Source: Engelhardtia mirabilis (lineage in GTDB: Bacteria; Planctomycetota; UBA1135; GCA-002686595). From it: a DNA stretch of 64,000 bases. The notes below the pieces were generated by a model. The model did not search any database, had not been told where the DNA came from, and worked only from the letters and a program-made list of their open reading frames with translations. A program made the translations under genes and the position numbers. Below, piece by piece: positions 10,409 through 18,622 of this stretch (position 1 is its first letter; each line of letters opens with the position of its first letter). The DNA is taken from NCBI GenBank assembly GCA_007751255.1, contig CP036296.1, forward strand, positions 4,898,001-4,962,000, given 5' to 3'.

Positions 10409-11710
10409 TCAGTCCCGCAGCTGCTCGAAGCCCCCCGCTCGCTCCGCACCCAGGCTCTCGAGGCGGTCCTCGAGGCCCGCCAGGGCCAGGAACAGGGCGG
10501 TCTGCTCCGCGTAGCGCCGGATGCGATCACGATCGACAGGTGGGAATCGGCGCTCGAGGGTCCAGACCTCTCCGCGCAGGGCGAGTCCCAGAAACACCAG
10601 TCCGACCGGCTTGTCCTGCGAGCCGCCGCCGGGGCCGGCGATGCCGGTGGTCGAGATGGCCAGGTCGGCGCCCGAGGCCCGCGCCGCCCCCAGGGCCATG
10701 GCTCCCGCCACCTCGGCGGAAACGGCTCCGTGGCGCGTGAGGAGCTCCGCGGGAACTCCGAGCCGCTCGCGCTTGGCCTCGTCGCTGTAGGTGACCCACC
10801 CCTCGCGCAGCACGCCGCTGATGCCCGGCACGCTGGTCAGCGAGCGCCCGATGCCACCACCGGTACAGGACTCGGCGAAGGTCACGGTCGTGCCTGACGC
10901 GAGCAGTCGACGGCCGACAGTCGTCGCCAGGGCCTCGTCGCGCTCGGAGTAGATCCAATGGGCGAAGCGCTCGCGAAACTCCGCCGCGCGGGCGGCCACC
11001 AGCAGCTCGGCGCCATCCTCGCGGGAAACCAGGGTCACGGCCAGGACGCCGTCGCGGGCACTGACCCCCATGCGCGGAATCGCCTCGCGACTCATCCAAT
11101 CCCCGGCCAGCTGGGCGAACTCCGACTCCGGGAGGCCGAACAGGGCGAACTCGTGGCGCATCAGGTTCAGGTCGCCGCCGAAGCGCGACCGCAGGCGCGG
11201 CACGAGTTCGTCCTGGAGCATCGCGACCAGCTCGCCCGGCGGGCCCGGCAGGACCGCCAGGATGGTCTCGGGGTCGAGCTCCAGCAGGAAGCCCGGCGCG
11301 GTGCCCTTGGAGTTGGGCAGGATCACGGCGCCGGTGGGGATCAGGGCCTGGCGCCGGTTGCTCGCCGGCGGCTCGACCCCGCGGCGCTCGAACCAGACGC
11401 GCACTGCGGCCCAGGCCACCTCCGAGTGCACGAGCTCGACGCCAGCCGCCCGGGCGACGGCGTGACGAGTCACGTCATCCAGGGTCGGTCCCAGTCCGCC
11501 GCTGGTGACGATCACAGCGTGGGGCCCGCGCAGGCGCCCGACAGCTTCGGCGATGGTCTGCTCGTCGTCGGGGATGACTTCGACGCGATCGACCACCAGC
11601 CCCATCTCGCCCAGGGCCCGCGCCACCTGGGGCGCGTCGAGGTCCGCGTGGCGACCGCTCAAGAGCTCGTCGCCGATGGAAAGGCAGGCCACCCGCAGGG
11701 GACCCGTCAA
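10409..11710 (-). CDS. cinA: CinA family protein (competence/damage-inducible, NMN deamidase-type)
   Basis: 433 residues, full length for two-domain CinA. The N-terminal MoCF-type domain shows 'SIGDELLSG', 'VTSGGLGPTLDDVTRHAVA' and 'LPGPPGELVAML'. The C-terminal CinA domain shows 'VTFAESCTGGGIGRSLTSVP', 'GWVTYSDEAKRERLGVP' and 'TTGIAGPGGGSQDKPVGLV'. In other bacteria the C-terminal domain deamidates NMN in pyridine-nucleotide salvage. The start is inferred as TTG 11710, which overlaps the TGA of tatC (TTGA) and gives the expected N-terminus L-R-V-A-C-L-S-I-G-D. Alternatives are CTG or GTG just downstream. It forms a coupled pair with tatC. Confidence 0.93.
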   Translation of the reverse strand: MTGPLRVACLSIGDELLSGRHADLDAPQVARALGEMGLVVDRVEVIPDDEQTIAEAVGRLRGPHAVIVTSGGLGPTLDDVTRHAVARAAGVELVHSEVAWAAVRVWFERRGVEPPASNRRQALIPTGAVILPNSKGTAPGFLLELDPETILAVLPGPPGELVAMLQDELVPRLRSRFGGDLNLMRHEFALFGLPESEFAQLAGDWMSREAIPRMGVSARDGVLAVTLVSREDGAELLVAARAAEFRERFAHWIYSERDEALATTVGRRLLASGTTVTFAESCTGGGIGRSLTSVPGISGVLREGWVTYSDEAKRERLGVPAELLTRHGAVSAEVAGAMALGAARASGADLAISTTGIAGPGGGSQDKPVGLVFLGLALRGEVWTLERRFPPVDRDRIRRYAEQTALFLALAGLEDRLESLGAERAGGFEQLRD

Positions 11711-12630
11711 GAGTCGCCTCCGGGGTGCGTGCCCCCCGCCGGTACCAATGCGCCGTCCTTCCGCAAGCCCATGCGCGAAGTCCACAGGCCGAGCTCGTAG
11801 AGCAGGATCATCGGCACCGCCATCATCAGTTGGGTGAACGGGTCGGGGGGCGTGATCACGGCCGCCACGACGAAGGACAGAAGTGCGAAGTAGCCGCGGA
11901 AGTTGGCCATCGAGCTGGTCTTGACCATTCCCGCGCGGGCCAGGGCGTTCATCACGATCGGCAACTGGAACACCACGCCGAGCCCCAGGCAGAGGGACGA
12001 CAGGAAGGTGAAGTACTCGGCGATCCGCAGCTCGAAGCGGAAGTCCTCCAGGGACACCGTGCTGTTCAAGTAGAAGATCGCGTAGGGCACCAGTACGAAG
12101 TAGCCGAACAGCACCCCGCCCAGGAACAGCGCCAGGCTCGCTGGAAGGTACGTCAGGACGACCCTGCGCTCCTTGTCGTAGAGCCCGGCGGCGATGAACA
12201 TCCACATCTGCCAGATCAGCAGCGGGCCGCCGACGAACAGCGCCAGGTAGAACACGGCCTTGAGGTGCACCATGAACGCCTCGGCGCTCCCGGTGGCCAG
12301 GGCGCGGTGGCTGATCGGTTCGAGCAGCCGCTGGTCGCCCGGGTCCGCGGTCTGGAAGAACTGGGTGCGCTCCAGCTTCGGATTCTCCGCTAGACGGGTC
12401 TCGAAGCGCTGGACCAAGTCCGCGTTGAGCCAGCTGACCGCCTGGTGGTAGGGCTCCGACACGATGTCGTAGACCTGGTCCTTGAAGAACCAGCCGACCG
12501 CGAAGGCGAGCACCACGCCAACGAGCCCCTTGATGAGGCGTGATCGCAGCTCATCGAGGTGGTCCGCGAGGGACATGCGTGCGCCGTCCGCCGGCGGCTG
12601 CTGCTCGCTGCTCGTTCCTTTGCTCGCCAT
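11707..12630 (-). CDS. tatC: Sec-independent protein translocase TatC
   Basis: About 307 residues from ATG 12630 (an in-frame upstream start exists at 12663). TatC is the twin-arginine receptor in the inner membrane. Family motifs are 'MSLADHLDELRSRL' at the N-terminus, the first membrane segment 'GLVGVVLAFAVGWFF', 'AFMVHLKAVFYLALF', then 'FGYFVLVPYAIFYL' and 'VVAAVITPPDPFTQLMMAVP' near the end. The loop between membrane segments 1 and 2 is long, with about 50 extra residues compared with the roughly 250-260-residue E. coli type. It overlaps cinA by the 4-base TTGA. No TatA/TatB gene is visible here. Confidence 0.95.
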   Translation of the reverse strand: MASKGTSSEQQPPADGARMSLADHLDELRSRLIKGLVGVVLAFAVGWFFKDQVYDIVSEPYHQAVSWLNADLVQRFETRLAENPKLERTQFFQTADPGDQRLLEPISHRALATGSAEAFMVHLKAVFYLALFVGGPLLIWQMWMFIAAGLYDKERRVVLTYLPASLALFLGGVLFGYFVLVPYAIFYLNSTVSLEDFRFELRIAEYFTFLSSLCLGLGVVFQLPIVMNALARAGMVKTSSMANFRGYFALLSFVVAAVITPPDPFTQLMMAVPMILLYELGLWTSRMGLRKDGALVPAGGTHPGGDS

Positions 12631-12848
12631 TCGATCCCGCCGCAAGCCAGCCGCGGGGGGCACAGGTTAGCGGCCGCAGGCCGCCTCGTCCCGAGTGGCG
12701 CGCCTGAACAGCGACCGCCGGACCCGGCCCCGGAATTGCCGCGGCCCCCACCATCCGTTCGGACAGCGGGGGCCGGGCAGGCGGGCCTGGTGTCGGAGCC
12801 GGGGGGAGAGCCTCGCGAAGGCTGCCCGACCGAGCTCCGAGCGCGGCT

Positions 12849-14102
12849 CTAGAACTTGAAGTACTCGCGCACCTGCGCGATCGGGATCACCTTGCAGCCC
12901 TGCGCCACGGCTTCCGAGTAGATCGGAAGGTTGCTCGGGTCGACGGGCTCCTCGTAGGCGTCACCGAACTCGTCCACGTAGACCTCCGAGCCGACGATGG
13001 CGTAGTCCGTGGTCAGGCTCAGGGAGTCTTGGACGTTGATGCCCATGCGGCCCAGCAGCGCGCGCAGTTGGCCCTCGTCGTAGGACCCCGAGAAGCGGCC
13101 GATGAGCACCGCGTTGCGCTCGCCGGTCGGGTCGTAGAGCTCGTTGATCAGCACGTCGCCGGGGACGACCGGGTCGAAGGGATCGACCAGACCGCTGATC
13201 TGGATCTCGGCCATGTCGGCCATGACCTGGGTCACTTCAGCGATGGCCTTGACCTCTTGGGCTCCGGGCTTGCCGCTCTGGATCTTGAACCCGACGCCGC
13301 GCGCCAGGCGCTGGTTGGCGCCGATGTCGATCCAGGCCAGGCCCAGCTCGGAGCTGACCGAAACGATGCGGGCGTCGGGCAGCTCGCGCGCCGCGGGGCG
13401 CAGGAAGGCGAGCTTCTCGCCCTGCTCGGTCAGACGGCCGCGCAGCATGGCGATCTCGCGATCCTTGTCGCGGCCCAGCACATCCATGTCGCGCTGCAGC
13501 TGACGCACACGCTGGTCGAGGTCGTCAGCCTGGCCAGATGCCTGGGCCAAGCGGCGCTGCAGCTCGTCCTCGCGCTCGCTGGCGTTGGCCTGCTCGTCGC
13601 GGAGCTGGTTGGAGAGGCGGGTGATCTCCTCATCCTTGGCGCGCAGGTCGTTGTCGCGCTGGGTCTTGACCGTGTCGATCTCACCCTGCTGGCGGGTGAT
13701 CGTCGACTGCAGCTCGGAGAGTTCCGCGACCTTGCTGCGGTACATCCGCTCGGCGATCGGCAGCACCGCCTGGAAGTTGCCTTCCAGGTCCCCGGCCTCG
13801 CTGAAGGTGTCCTTGAAGGACTCGAGCGCGGCCTTGGCGGTATCGACGTTGGAGTCGATATCCGCGCTGGTCGTGTCGTAGAAGCCGAGCACCCGCGAAA
13901 CCTCGCGGCGCGCGTCCTGGGCGCCCTCGAACTTGGCGTCGGAGTCAGCCATCTCGGCGACGGCGCTGTCGCGCTCGGTCACCATGATGGCCTTGTCGTC
14001 CTGGGCGATGTAGCCGAAGAAGATCGACGCCAGAGCGATCACCCCGAAGGTGATCACCCAAACCACGCTGACTTGTGCGGCACCGCGCTTGGCACTCGAC
14101 AT
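12849..14102 (-). CDS. Membrane-anchored coiled-coil protein with C-terminal BRCT-like domain
   Basis: 417 residues from ATG 14102. Residues 10-31 form one membrane segment (VSVVWVITFGVIALASIFFG). Residues about 40-235 are a long, charged, heptad-rich coiled coil. A beta-rich middle region (about 245-328) includes 'LGLAWIDIGANQRLARGVGF' and ends 'VVPGDVLINELYDP'. The last 88 residues match the BRCT layout: 'NAVLIGRFSGSYDEGQLRAL', 'MGINVQDSLSLTTDYAIVG', then 'SEAVAQGCKVIPIAQVREYF'. The orientation is probably N-in with the bulk outside the cytoplasm, which is odd for a BRCT domain. The function is not known. It may be structural or bind phosphopeptide or polymer. A 5' extension to 14174 is possible but lacks support. 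Confidence 0.78.
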   Translation of the reverse strand: MSSAKRGAAQVSVVWVITFGVIALASIFFGYIAQDDKAIMVTERDSAVAEMADSDAKFEGAQDARREVSRVLGFYDTTSADIDSNVDTAKAALESFKDTFSEAGDLEGNFQAVLPIAERMYRSKVAELSELQSTITRQQGEIDTVKTQRDNDLRAKDEEITRLSNQLRDEQANASEREDELQRRLAQASGQADDLDQRVRQLQRDMDVLGRDKDREIAMLRGRLTEQGEKLAFLRPAARELPDARIVSVSSELGLAWIDIGANQRLARGVGFKIQSGKPGAQEVKAIAEVTQVMADMAEIQISGLVDPFDPVVPGDVLINELYDPTGERNAVLIGRFSGSYDEGQLRALLGRMGINVQDSLSLTTDYAIVGSEVYVDEFGDAYEEPVDPSNLPIYSEAVAQGCKVIPIAQVREYFKF

Positions 14103-14254
14103 GGAGCTGGAACCTGTGAGGGTCTTTTCGGCGACCGGACGAGCCGGGCCGAGGGTGGGGATGCGCCTCCACACGGGGCCCGACCGAAGTACCGGCGGAC
14201 CACTGGGGGATGCGGGGGCGATGATAGGAGCTGACGTCGGGGGTTGTTACCGGC

Positions 14255-14307
14255 GGCGGGATGCTACCGGCCGCGGATGCTAGCACGGCTGCGGATGCTG
14301 GCACCGG
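14255..14307. repeat. Three imperfect 16-18 bp tandem repeats in the 14103-14757 intergenic stretch
   Basis: Three copies centred on GCGGATGCTAGCAC / GCGGATGCTGGCACCGG / GGCGGGATGCTACCGG lie back to back. They sit in a 655-bp gap between the divergent BRCT-like gene and coaE. The rest of the gap shows no convincing gene. It probably holds the promoters of both flanking genes, but I cannot assign -35/-10 boxes. Confidence 0.5.
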
Positions 14308-14757
14308 CCCGAGCCCATGGGATCGGACACCGGGACCGGTGCACCACGACCGGCGGAAGTCACCCAGGTCGCTTCGGACCCCCTCGCGCAATCGTGCAGG
14401 TCGATCGGCGCGTGCGGGTCGGTCAGAGAAGGTAGCGGCGTACAGGGCCCTGTCAGGGCACCGGTAACGTCCGGGACGGCGGGTGGTGATACCCGACCGG
14501 TCGCAGCGGAGCAAGGATCGAGTCCCGCCCGGTGCCGCCGGCGCTGGCCTCTATCCCCTCGCGCGGCGGTGGTTGACAGATCCAGTGCCAGGCTGTGGCG
14601 ATTCACTCGTGCGGTCGATCGCAGGTCCGAGTCGGCCAATCGACCCTCCGCGCGAGGGCCCGCCCCTCGACCCGACTTCTACTTGTGGAGTGCCGCCGAA
14701 TTCCGGGTCCAGGGCACTAGGATCCGGCACCCACGGCTCGACAGCCCCCACCACCAC

Positions 14758-15411
14758 ATGCCCGCCTCCGACGCCCTCCGACCGACCGGCCCCGCCGCCA
14801 CCCTCGTGGTCGGGGTGCTCGGGGGGATCGCGTCCGGCAAGTCCCTGGTCGCCACCACCTTGGCCGGGCCAATGGGCGTGGTGATCGACGCCGACACCCT
14901 GGCCCACGAGGTGTTGGCCAGTCCCGAGGTCTCCGGCCTGGTCGCCCAGGCCTTCGGTTCGTGGGCCCTGGGCCCCGACGGGTCCCCCGATCGAGCCGCC
15001 CTGGCGCGGATCGTGTTCTCCGACCCGGACCGCAGGCGGCTTCTCGAAGGCTGGATTCACCCGCGGGTTCGTGCCAACATCCGCGCCCGCCTCGCCGAGG
15101 CTCGCCTGGGCGGGGTGCCCGTGGCAGTCCTCGACGTGCCGTTGCTCCTGGAGCACGACGACGGGCACGGCCTGGCGCGTGAGTGCGACGCCCTGGTGTT
15201 CGTCGACGCCGCCCTGGAAGACCGCGACCTGCGGGCGGTCCGGGACCGCGGCTGGCCCCCCGGGGACGTGGCGCGACGCGAGCGCGCGCAACTCCCGCTG
15301 GACCGCAAGCGTGACCGAGCCGACCACGTCCTCTCCAACGACGGGTCGCGCGAGGACCTCGCCCGCGCGGCCGCTGGCCTGCGCGCCGAGCTGCTCGCGG
15401 CCGATCGCTGA
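14758..15411 (+). CDS. coaE: Dephospho-CoA kinase
   Basis: 217 residues, usual for CoaE, which phosphorylates dephospho-CoA in the last step of CoA synthesis. The P-loop is 'VGVLGGIASGKSLVA'. Conserved segments 'VVIDADTLAHEVL', 'GWIHPRVRANI' and 'VAVLDVPLLLEHD' follow. The Asp-Ala-Asp motif (substrate binding) is intact. The family signature after the lid ('R-D-R-G-W...') is also recognisable. The frame is open well upstream, but ATG 14758 places the P-loop at the normal distance from the N-terminus. rho starts 100 bp downstream on the same strand. Confidence 0.94.
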   Translation: MPASDALRPTGPAATLVVGVLGGIASGKSLVATTLAGPMGVVIDADTLAHEVLASPEVSGLVAQAFGSWALGPDGSPDRAALARIVFSDPDRRRLLEGWIHPRVRANIRARLAEARLGGVPVAVLDVPLLLEHDDGHGLARECDALVFVDAALEDRDLRAVRDRGWPPGDVARRERAQLPLDRKRDRADHVLSNDGSREDLARAAAGLRAELLAADR

Positions 15412-15511
15412 CGCGCGGCGGCCCCATCAACGACCTCCCCCACCTTCGCCCACGCCGGCGGCCCCCGCCGTCCGACCGCAGCAGCAACCCAGCGGGCCCG
15501 TCCCGCCGCCG

Positions 15512-16951
15512 ATGGCCACCAAGAAGCGCAACCGTCAACGTCCCAAGTTCTTCCAGAAGAACAGGCCGCAGCTCGACAGCTTCGAGGTGCGAGTCGACTT
15601 CGAGGCGCTGCCCGCCGACCTGTCCGAGGACGACGCCGAACGCCTGTGGGACGAGCTCCCGCCGGCGACGCGCAAGACCAAGCCCAAGGCGGTCTCCTAC
15701 TCCGAGCTGCAGGAGCTGAACCTGGCCGATCTGCACGAGATCGCCGAGAAGGAGAAGGTCGATGTCGACGACGCGCGCAGCCGCCGCGACGTGGTCTGGA
15801 CCATCACCCAGTCGCGCATCGCCAAGCACGTGCCGATCACCACTTCGGGCGTGCTCGAGGTGCTCGACGACAAGCACGCGTTCCTGCGCGTGGCCCACAA
15901 CAGCTACCTGGCCTCCGAGGAAGACGTCTACGTGCCCCGCTCGACGGTCGACCTCTACGGCATGCGTACGGGCATGACGGTGGTCGGGACCCTGCGGCCC
16001 AGCGCCGAGGGCGAGCGCTACTTCTGCCTCTGGGACGTCGAGTCGATCGACAAGCACGACCCCGACGAGGCGGCCATCCGCACGCCCTTCAAGGAGCTCG
16101 TGCCCCTCTACCCGGAGGAGCGCATGACCCTCGAGGGGGCCGCCGAGAATCCGCTCGAGATGCGGATCGTCGACCTGATCACCCCCATCGGGCGTGGCCA
16201 GCGCGGGCTGATCGTGGCCCCTCCGCGGACCGGCAAGACGGTGCTCTTGCACCAGATCGCCAACTCGATCATCGCCAACGCCCCCGACGCGCACCTGATC
16301 ATCCTGCTCTTGGACGAGCGGCCCGAGGAGGTCACGGACTTCGCTCGCTCCCTGGCCAGCGACAAGCGCGAGATCATCAGCTCGACTTTCGACGAGCCCG
16401 CGGCGCGTCACGTGAAGGTGGCGCGGATGGTCATGGAGCGGGCGCGCTGCCTGGTCGAGGCCGGGGAGGACGTGGTGATCCTCTTGGACTCGATCACCCG
16501 CCTGGCCCGCGCCAGCAACCAGGAGGCGCCCAGCGACGGCAAGCTGCTCTCGGGCGGCATCGAGGCCACGGCCCTGCAGATGCCGAAGCAGTTCTTCGGG
16601 TCGGCGCGCAACATCGAGAACGGCGGCTCGCTCACGATCCTCGGCACGGCCCTGATCGAGACCGGCTCGAAGATGGACGAGGTCATCTTCGAGGAGTTCA
16701 AGGGCACCGGCAACATGGAGCTGGTGCTCGAGCGGCGCCTGTCCGACCGCCGTATCTTCCCGGCCATCGACATCAACCGCTCCGGCACCCGCAAGGAGGA
16801 GCTGCTCTTCACCGAGGGCGAGCTCGAGCGCGTGTGGATGCTGCGCAAGGTGCTCAACGAGCTCGATCCGGTCGAGGCCATGGAGATGCTGATCCAGAAG
16901 ATGCGCCGCACGAAGGTCAACGGAGAATTCCTGCTGACGATCGGGAGCTGA
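15512..16951 (+). CDS. rho: Transcription termination factor Rho
   Basis: 479 residues, slightly longer than the E. coli protein. The first 60 residues are a basic, charged extension (MATKKRNRQRPKFFQKNRPQ...). They are followed by the Rho N-terminal helical region ('SYSELQELNLADLHEIAEKE') and the RNA-binding cold-shock-like domain ('TTSGVLEVLDDKHAFLR'). The motor domain shows Walker A 'APPRTGKT' at residues 236-243, 'LLLDERPEEVTDF', Walker B 'VVILLDSITRLARA' and 'SGGIEATALQMPKQFFG'. The Rho hexamer ends transcription with ATP hydrolysis. An intact rho fits the scarcity of T-tract terminators in this window. Confidence 0.97.
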   Translation: MATKKRNRQRPKFFQKNRPQLDSFEVRVDFEALPADLSEDDAERLWDELPPATRKTKPKAVSYSELQELNLADLHEIAEKEKVDVDDARSRRDVVWTITQSRIAKHVPITTSGVLEVLDDKHAFLRVAHNSYLASEEDVYVPRSTVDLYGMRTGMTVVGTLRPSAEGERYFCLWDVESIDKHDPDEAAIRTPFKELVPLYPEERMTLEGAAENPLEMRIVDLITPIGRGQRGLIVAPPRTGKTVLLHQIANSIIANAPDAHLIILLLDERPEEVTDFARSLASDKREIISSTFDEPAARHVKVARMVMERARCLVEAGEDVVILLDSITRLARASNQEAPSDGKLLSGGIEATALQMPKQFFGSARNIENGGSLTILGTALIETGSKMDEVIFEEFKGTGNMELVLERRLSDRRIFPAIDINRSGTRKEELLFTEGELERVWMLRKVLNELDPVEAMEMLIQKMRRTKVNGEFLLTIGS

Positions 16952-16992
16952 CGCCCCGGGGGAGGCACCAGGCCCTTCCGGAGCGCGCGGGC

Positions 16993-17020
16993 AGCGGGAG
17001 CCGACCGATCGGCTCCCGCT
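16993..17020 (+). terminator. Hairpin downstream of rho
   Basis: A perfect 12-bp stem AGCGGGAGCCGA / TCGGCTCCCGCT with a 4-base loop lies 41 bp after the rho stop. No T-tract follows. Confidence 0.65.
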
Positions 17021-17207
17021 CGCCGTTCGGGCCGGCCCGCGACCGGCCGCCCGGGGGATCCGACGGCGCAAGGCCGCGAATTCCAGAACCCTCCGCGGCA
17101 GCGGCGACGAGACCGGGGCGATGGCGCCCGGAGCGTCCGGCCGTCCGCGCCCACCGAGGGGACCGATGCAGTGGAGTGATCCAGCGTTAGCAGTACGATT
17201 CACAGCC

Positions 17208-17843
17208 ATGTCGGGCCCCACGTCTGCGGACCGAGGATCGTCGTCGGGCGAGCGAGGCTCGGAACGGGTCCTCGGCGACCCCCAGGCCGACCTGGCCCTG
17301 ACCCGGGGCTTCCTGTCGGGCTCCGCCACGTGCATCCACGGCCTCGGTGAGCGCCTGCGGATCGTGCCGCGCATCCTGCGCGGCCTGAATGCCCGCTCGG
17401 GCCGACCGCTGGACGAGCACGACCTGGCCGACCTGGTTCAGGACACGGCCACGGTCATCCTGCGCAAGCTCGATCGCTACGACGGGCGCGCGGAGTTCGA
17501 CGGGTGGGTCTACGGCATCTGCCGCTTCGAGTTCTTGAACGCCGCCCGCGGGCGCCGCCGACGGCCGCGACCGGTCGAGGACGTCGAGCTCGAGTTGCCG
17601 GTGTCTTCAGCCGACGGAGCCGAGGTCCTGAATCGCATCTCAGCCGACATCGACTCCGGCCTGGCGACCCTGACCGACTCGGAGCGCGAGGTGGTCCGCA
17701 TGAAGCACTTCGACGATCTGACCTTCGAATCGATCGGTGAGCGCCTGGGCTGCTCTCCGAACACTGCCAAGACCCGCTATTACCGCGGACTGACCAAGCT
17801 GCAGGAGTTCATGGAACCCCGCCGCAAGGAGTACGAAGCGTGA
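17208..17843 (+). CDS. ECF-type RNA polymerase sigma factor
   Basis: 211 residues from ATG 17208. Region 2 is recognisable in 'LDEHDLADLVQDTATVILRK' and 'FDGWVYGICRFEFLNAARGR'. Region 4 follows in 'LATLTDSEREVVRMKHFDDL' and 'TFESIGERLGCSPNTAKTRY', with the helix-turn-helix that reads the -35 box. The gene is first in a tightly packed operon: its TGA overlaps the GTG of the anti-sigma-like gene (GTGA, 17840-17843), which in turn overlaps the TPR-CHAT gene. This order suggests the sigma is held by the second product and released by the third. Confidence 0.93.
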   Translation: MSGPTSADRGSSSGERGSERVLGDPQADLALTRGFLSGSATCIHGLGERLRIVPRILRGLNARSGRPLDEHDLADLVQDTATVILRKLDRYDGRAEFDGWVYGICRFEFLNAARGRRRRPRPVEDVELELPVSSADGAEVLNRISADIDSGLATLTDSEREVVRMKHFDDLTFESIGERLGCSPNTAKTRYYRGLTKLQEFMEPRRKEYEA

Positions 17844-18622
17844 CACCGGAGCAGAGTGAGAGCGAGGCCCTGATGCGCAGGGTCGTCAGCGGAGAGTTGC
17901 CCGAGGACGCACCGCAAGTGCTGATTGCCGTGCAGCGCGACCCGTTTTTCCTGGACCGACTGGACGCCCTGCGACGGCTCCAGCGCGACCTCGATGCCCG
18001 TGCCATGCGAGACCAGATCCTCTCGGAGGCGAGCGGCTCGAGCTGGGCCGAAGGCGAGGAGCGACTGCTCGCCACGGTGGCCAGCCATGCCTACTCGAGC
18101 CCTGGCGGCGTCGCTGACGGGGAGCAGGGTGCGACTCCGCACGAGTCCACACCGTCGCCTGGCGAGGAAGGGGTCGAGGACAGCGACGACGAGCGCCGCG
18201 AGGCGGGTGCGCCGCCCTGGCGAACCGTGATCGTCGTCGTCGCCGCGGCGGCGGCACTCCTGATCCTGCCCTTCGTCGATTGGGCCGGCGATGCGCCCGA
18301 ATCCGTGCCGCAGCAACCCGTGTTCCTCGGCGAGGAGCTGCGCGGGGCCAGCCCCGCCGGGGAAGTGACGAGCTATGCTCGCTTCGAATGGGACCTCGAG
18401 CTGCCGCCCGGTTGGACCTTCGAGCTGCGCGTGTACGACGACACCCCCGGGTCCGAGCTGAACCTGCTGGCCGCCCCGCCGCCCCTGCTGGAGTCCTCCT
18501 GGAATGCGCCGGCCGTGGAGCGCGACTGGCCGTCCGCGATCCGCTGGACCCTGGCACAGGTGTCGCGCAACAGCGCCGGACCGGAGCCCTACGTCGTGCG
18601 GGCCTGGCGCTCGTCGCCCTGA
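17840..18622 (+). CDS. Membrane-spanning anti-sigma-like protein
   Basis: 260 residues from GTG 17840, coupled to the sigma gene by a 4-base overlap. Residues 1-120 are charged and acidic with a helical segment (ALMRRVVSGELPEDA, DRLDALRRLQRDLDARAM). There is no zinc-binding His-Cys-Cys motif. A single membrane helix spans about 129-146 (TVIVVVAAAAALLILPF), followed by a beta-rich outer domain of about 110 residues ('YARFEWDLELPPGWTFELRV'). The topology, N-terminal part in and C-terminal part out, is that of a transmembrane anti-sigma factor. The anti-sigma role is inferred from position and topology. The outer domain may be a sensor or the protease target. Confidence 0.72.
   Translation: MTPEQSESEALMRRVVSGELPEDAPQVLIAVQRDPFFLDRLDALRRLQRDLDARAMRDQILSEASGSSWAEGEERLLATVASHAYSSPGGVADGEQGATPHESTPSPGEEGVEDSDDERREAGAPPWRTVIVVVAAAAALLILPFVDWAGDAPESVPQQPVFLGEELRGASPAGEVTSYARFEWDLELPPGWTFELRVYDDTPGSELNLLAAPPPLLESSWNAPAVERDWPSAIRWTLAQVSRNSAGPEPYVVRAWRSSP

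Noticed and set aside
14717-17374. Very long minus-strand open frame (over 880 codons) opposite coaE and rho
   Set aside because: It is the antisense shadow of two clear housekeeping genes. Its translation is low-complexity (Arg, Gly, Leu, His-rich) with no domain.
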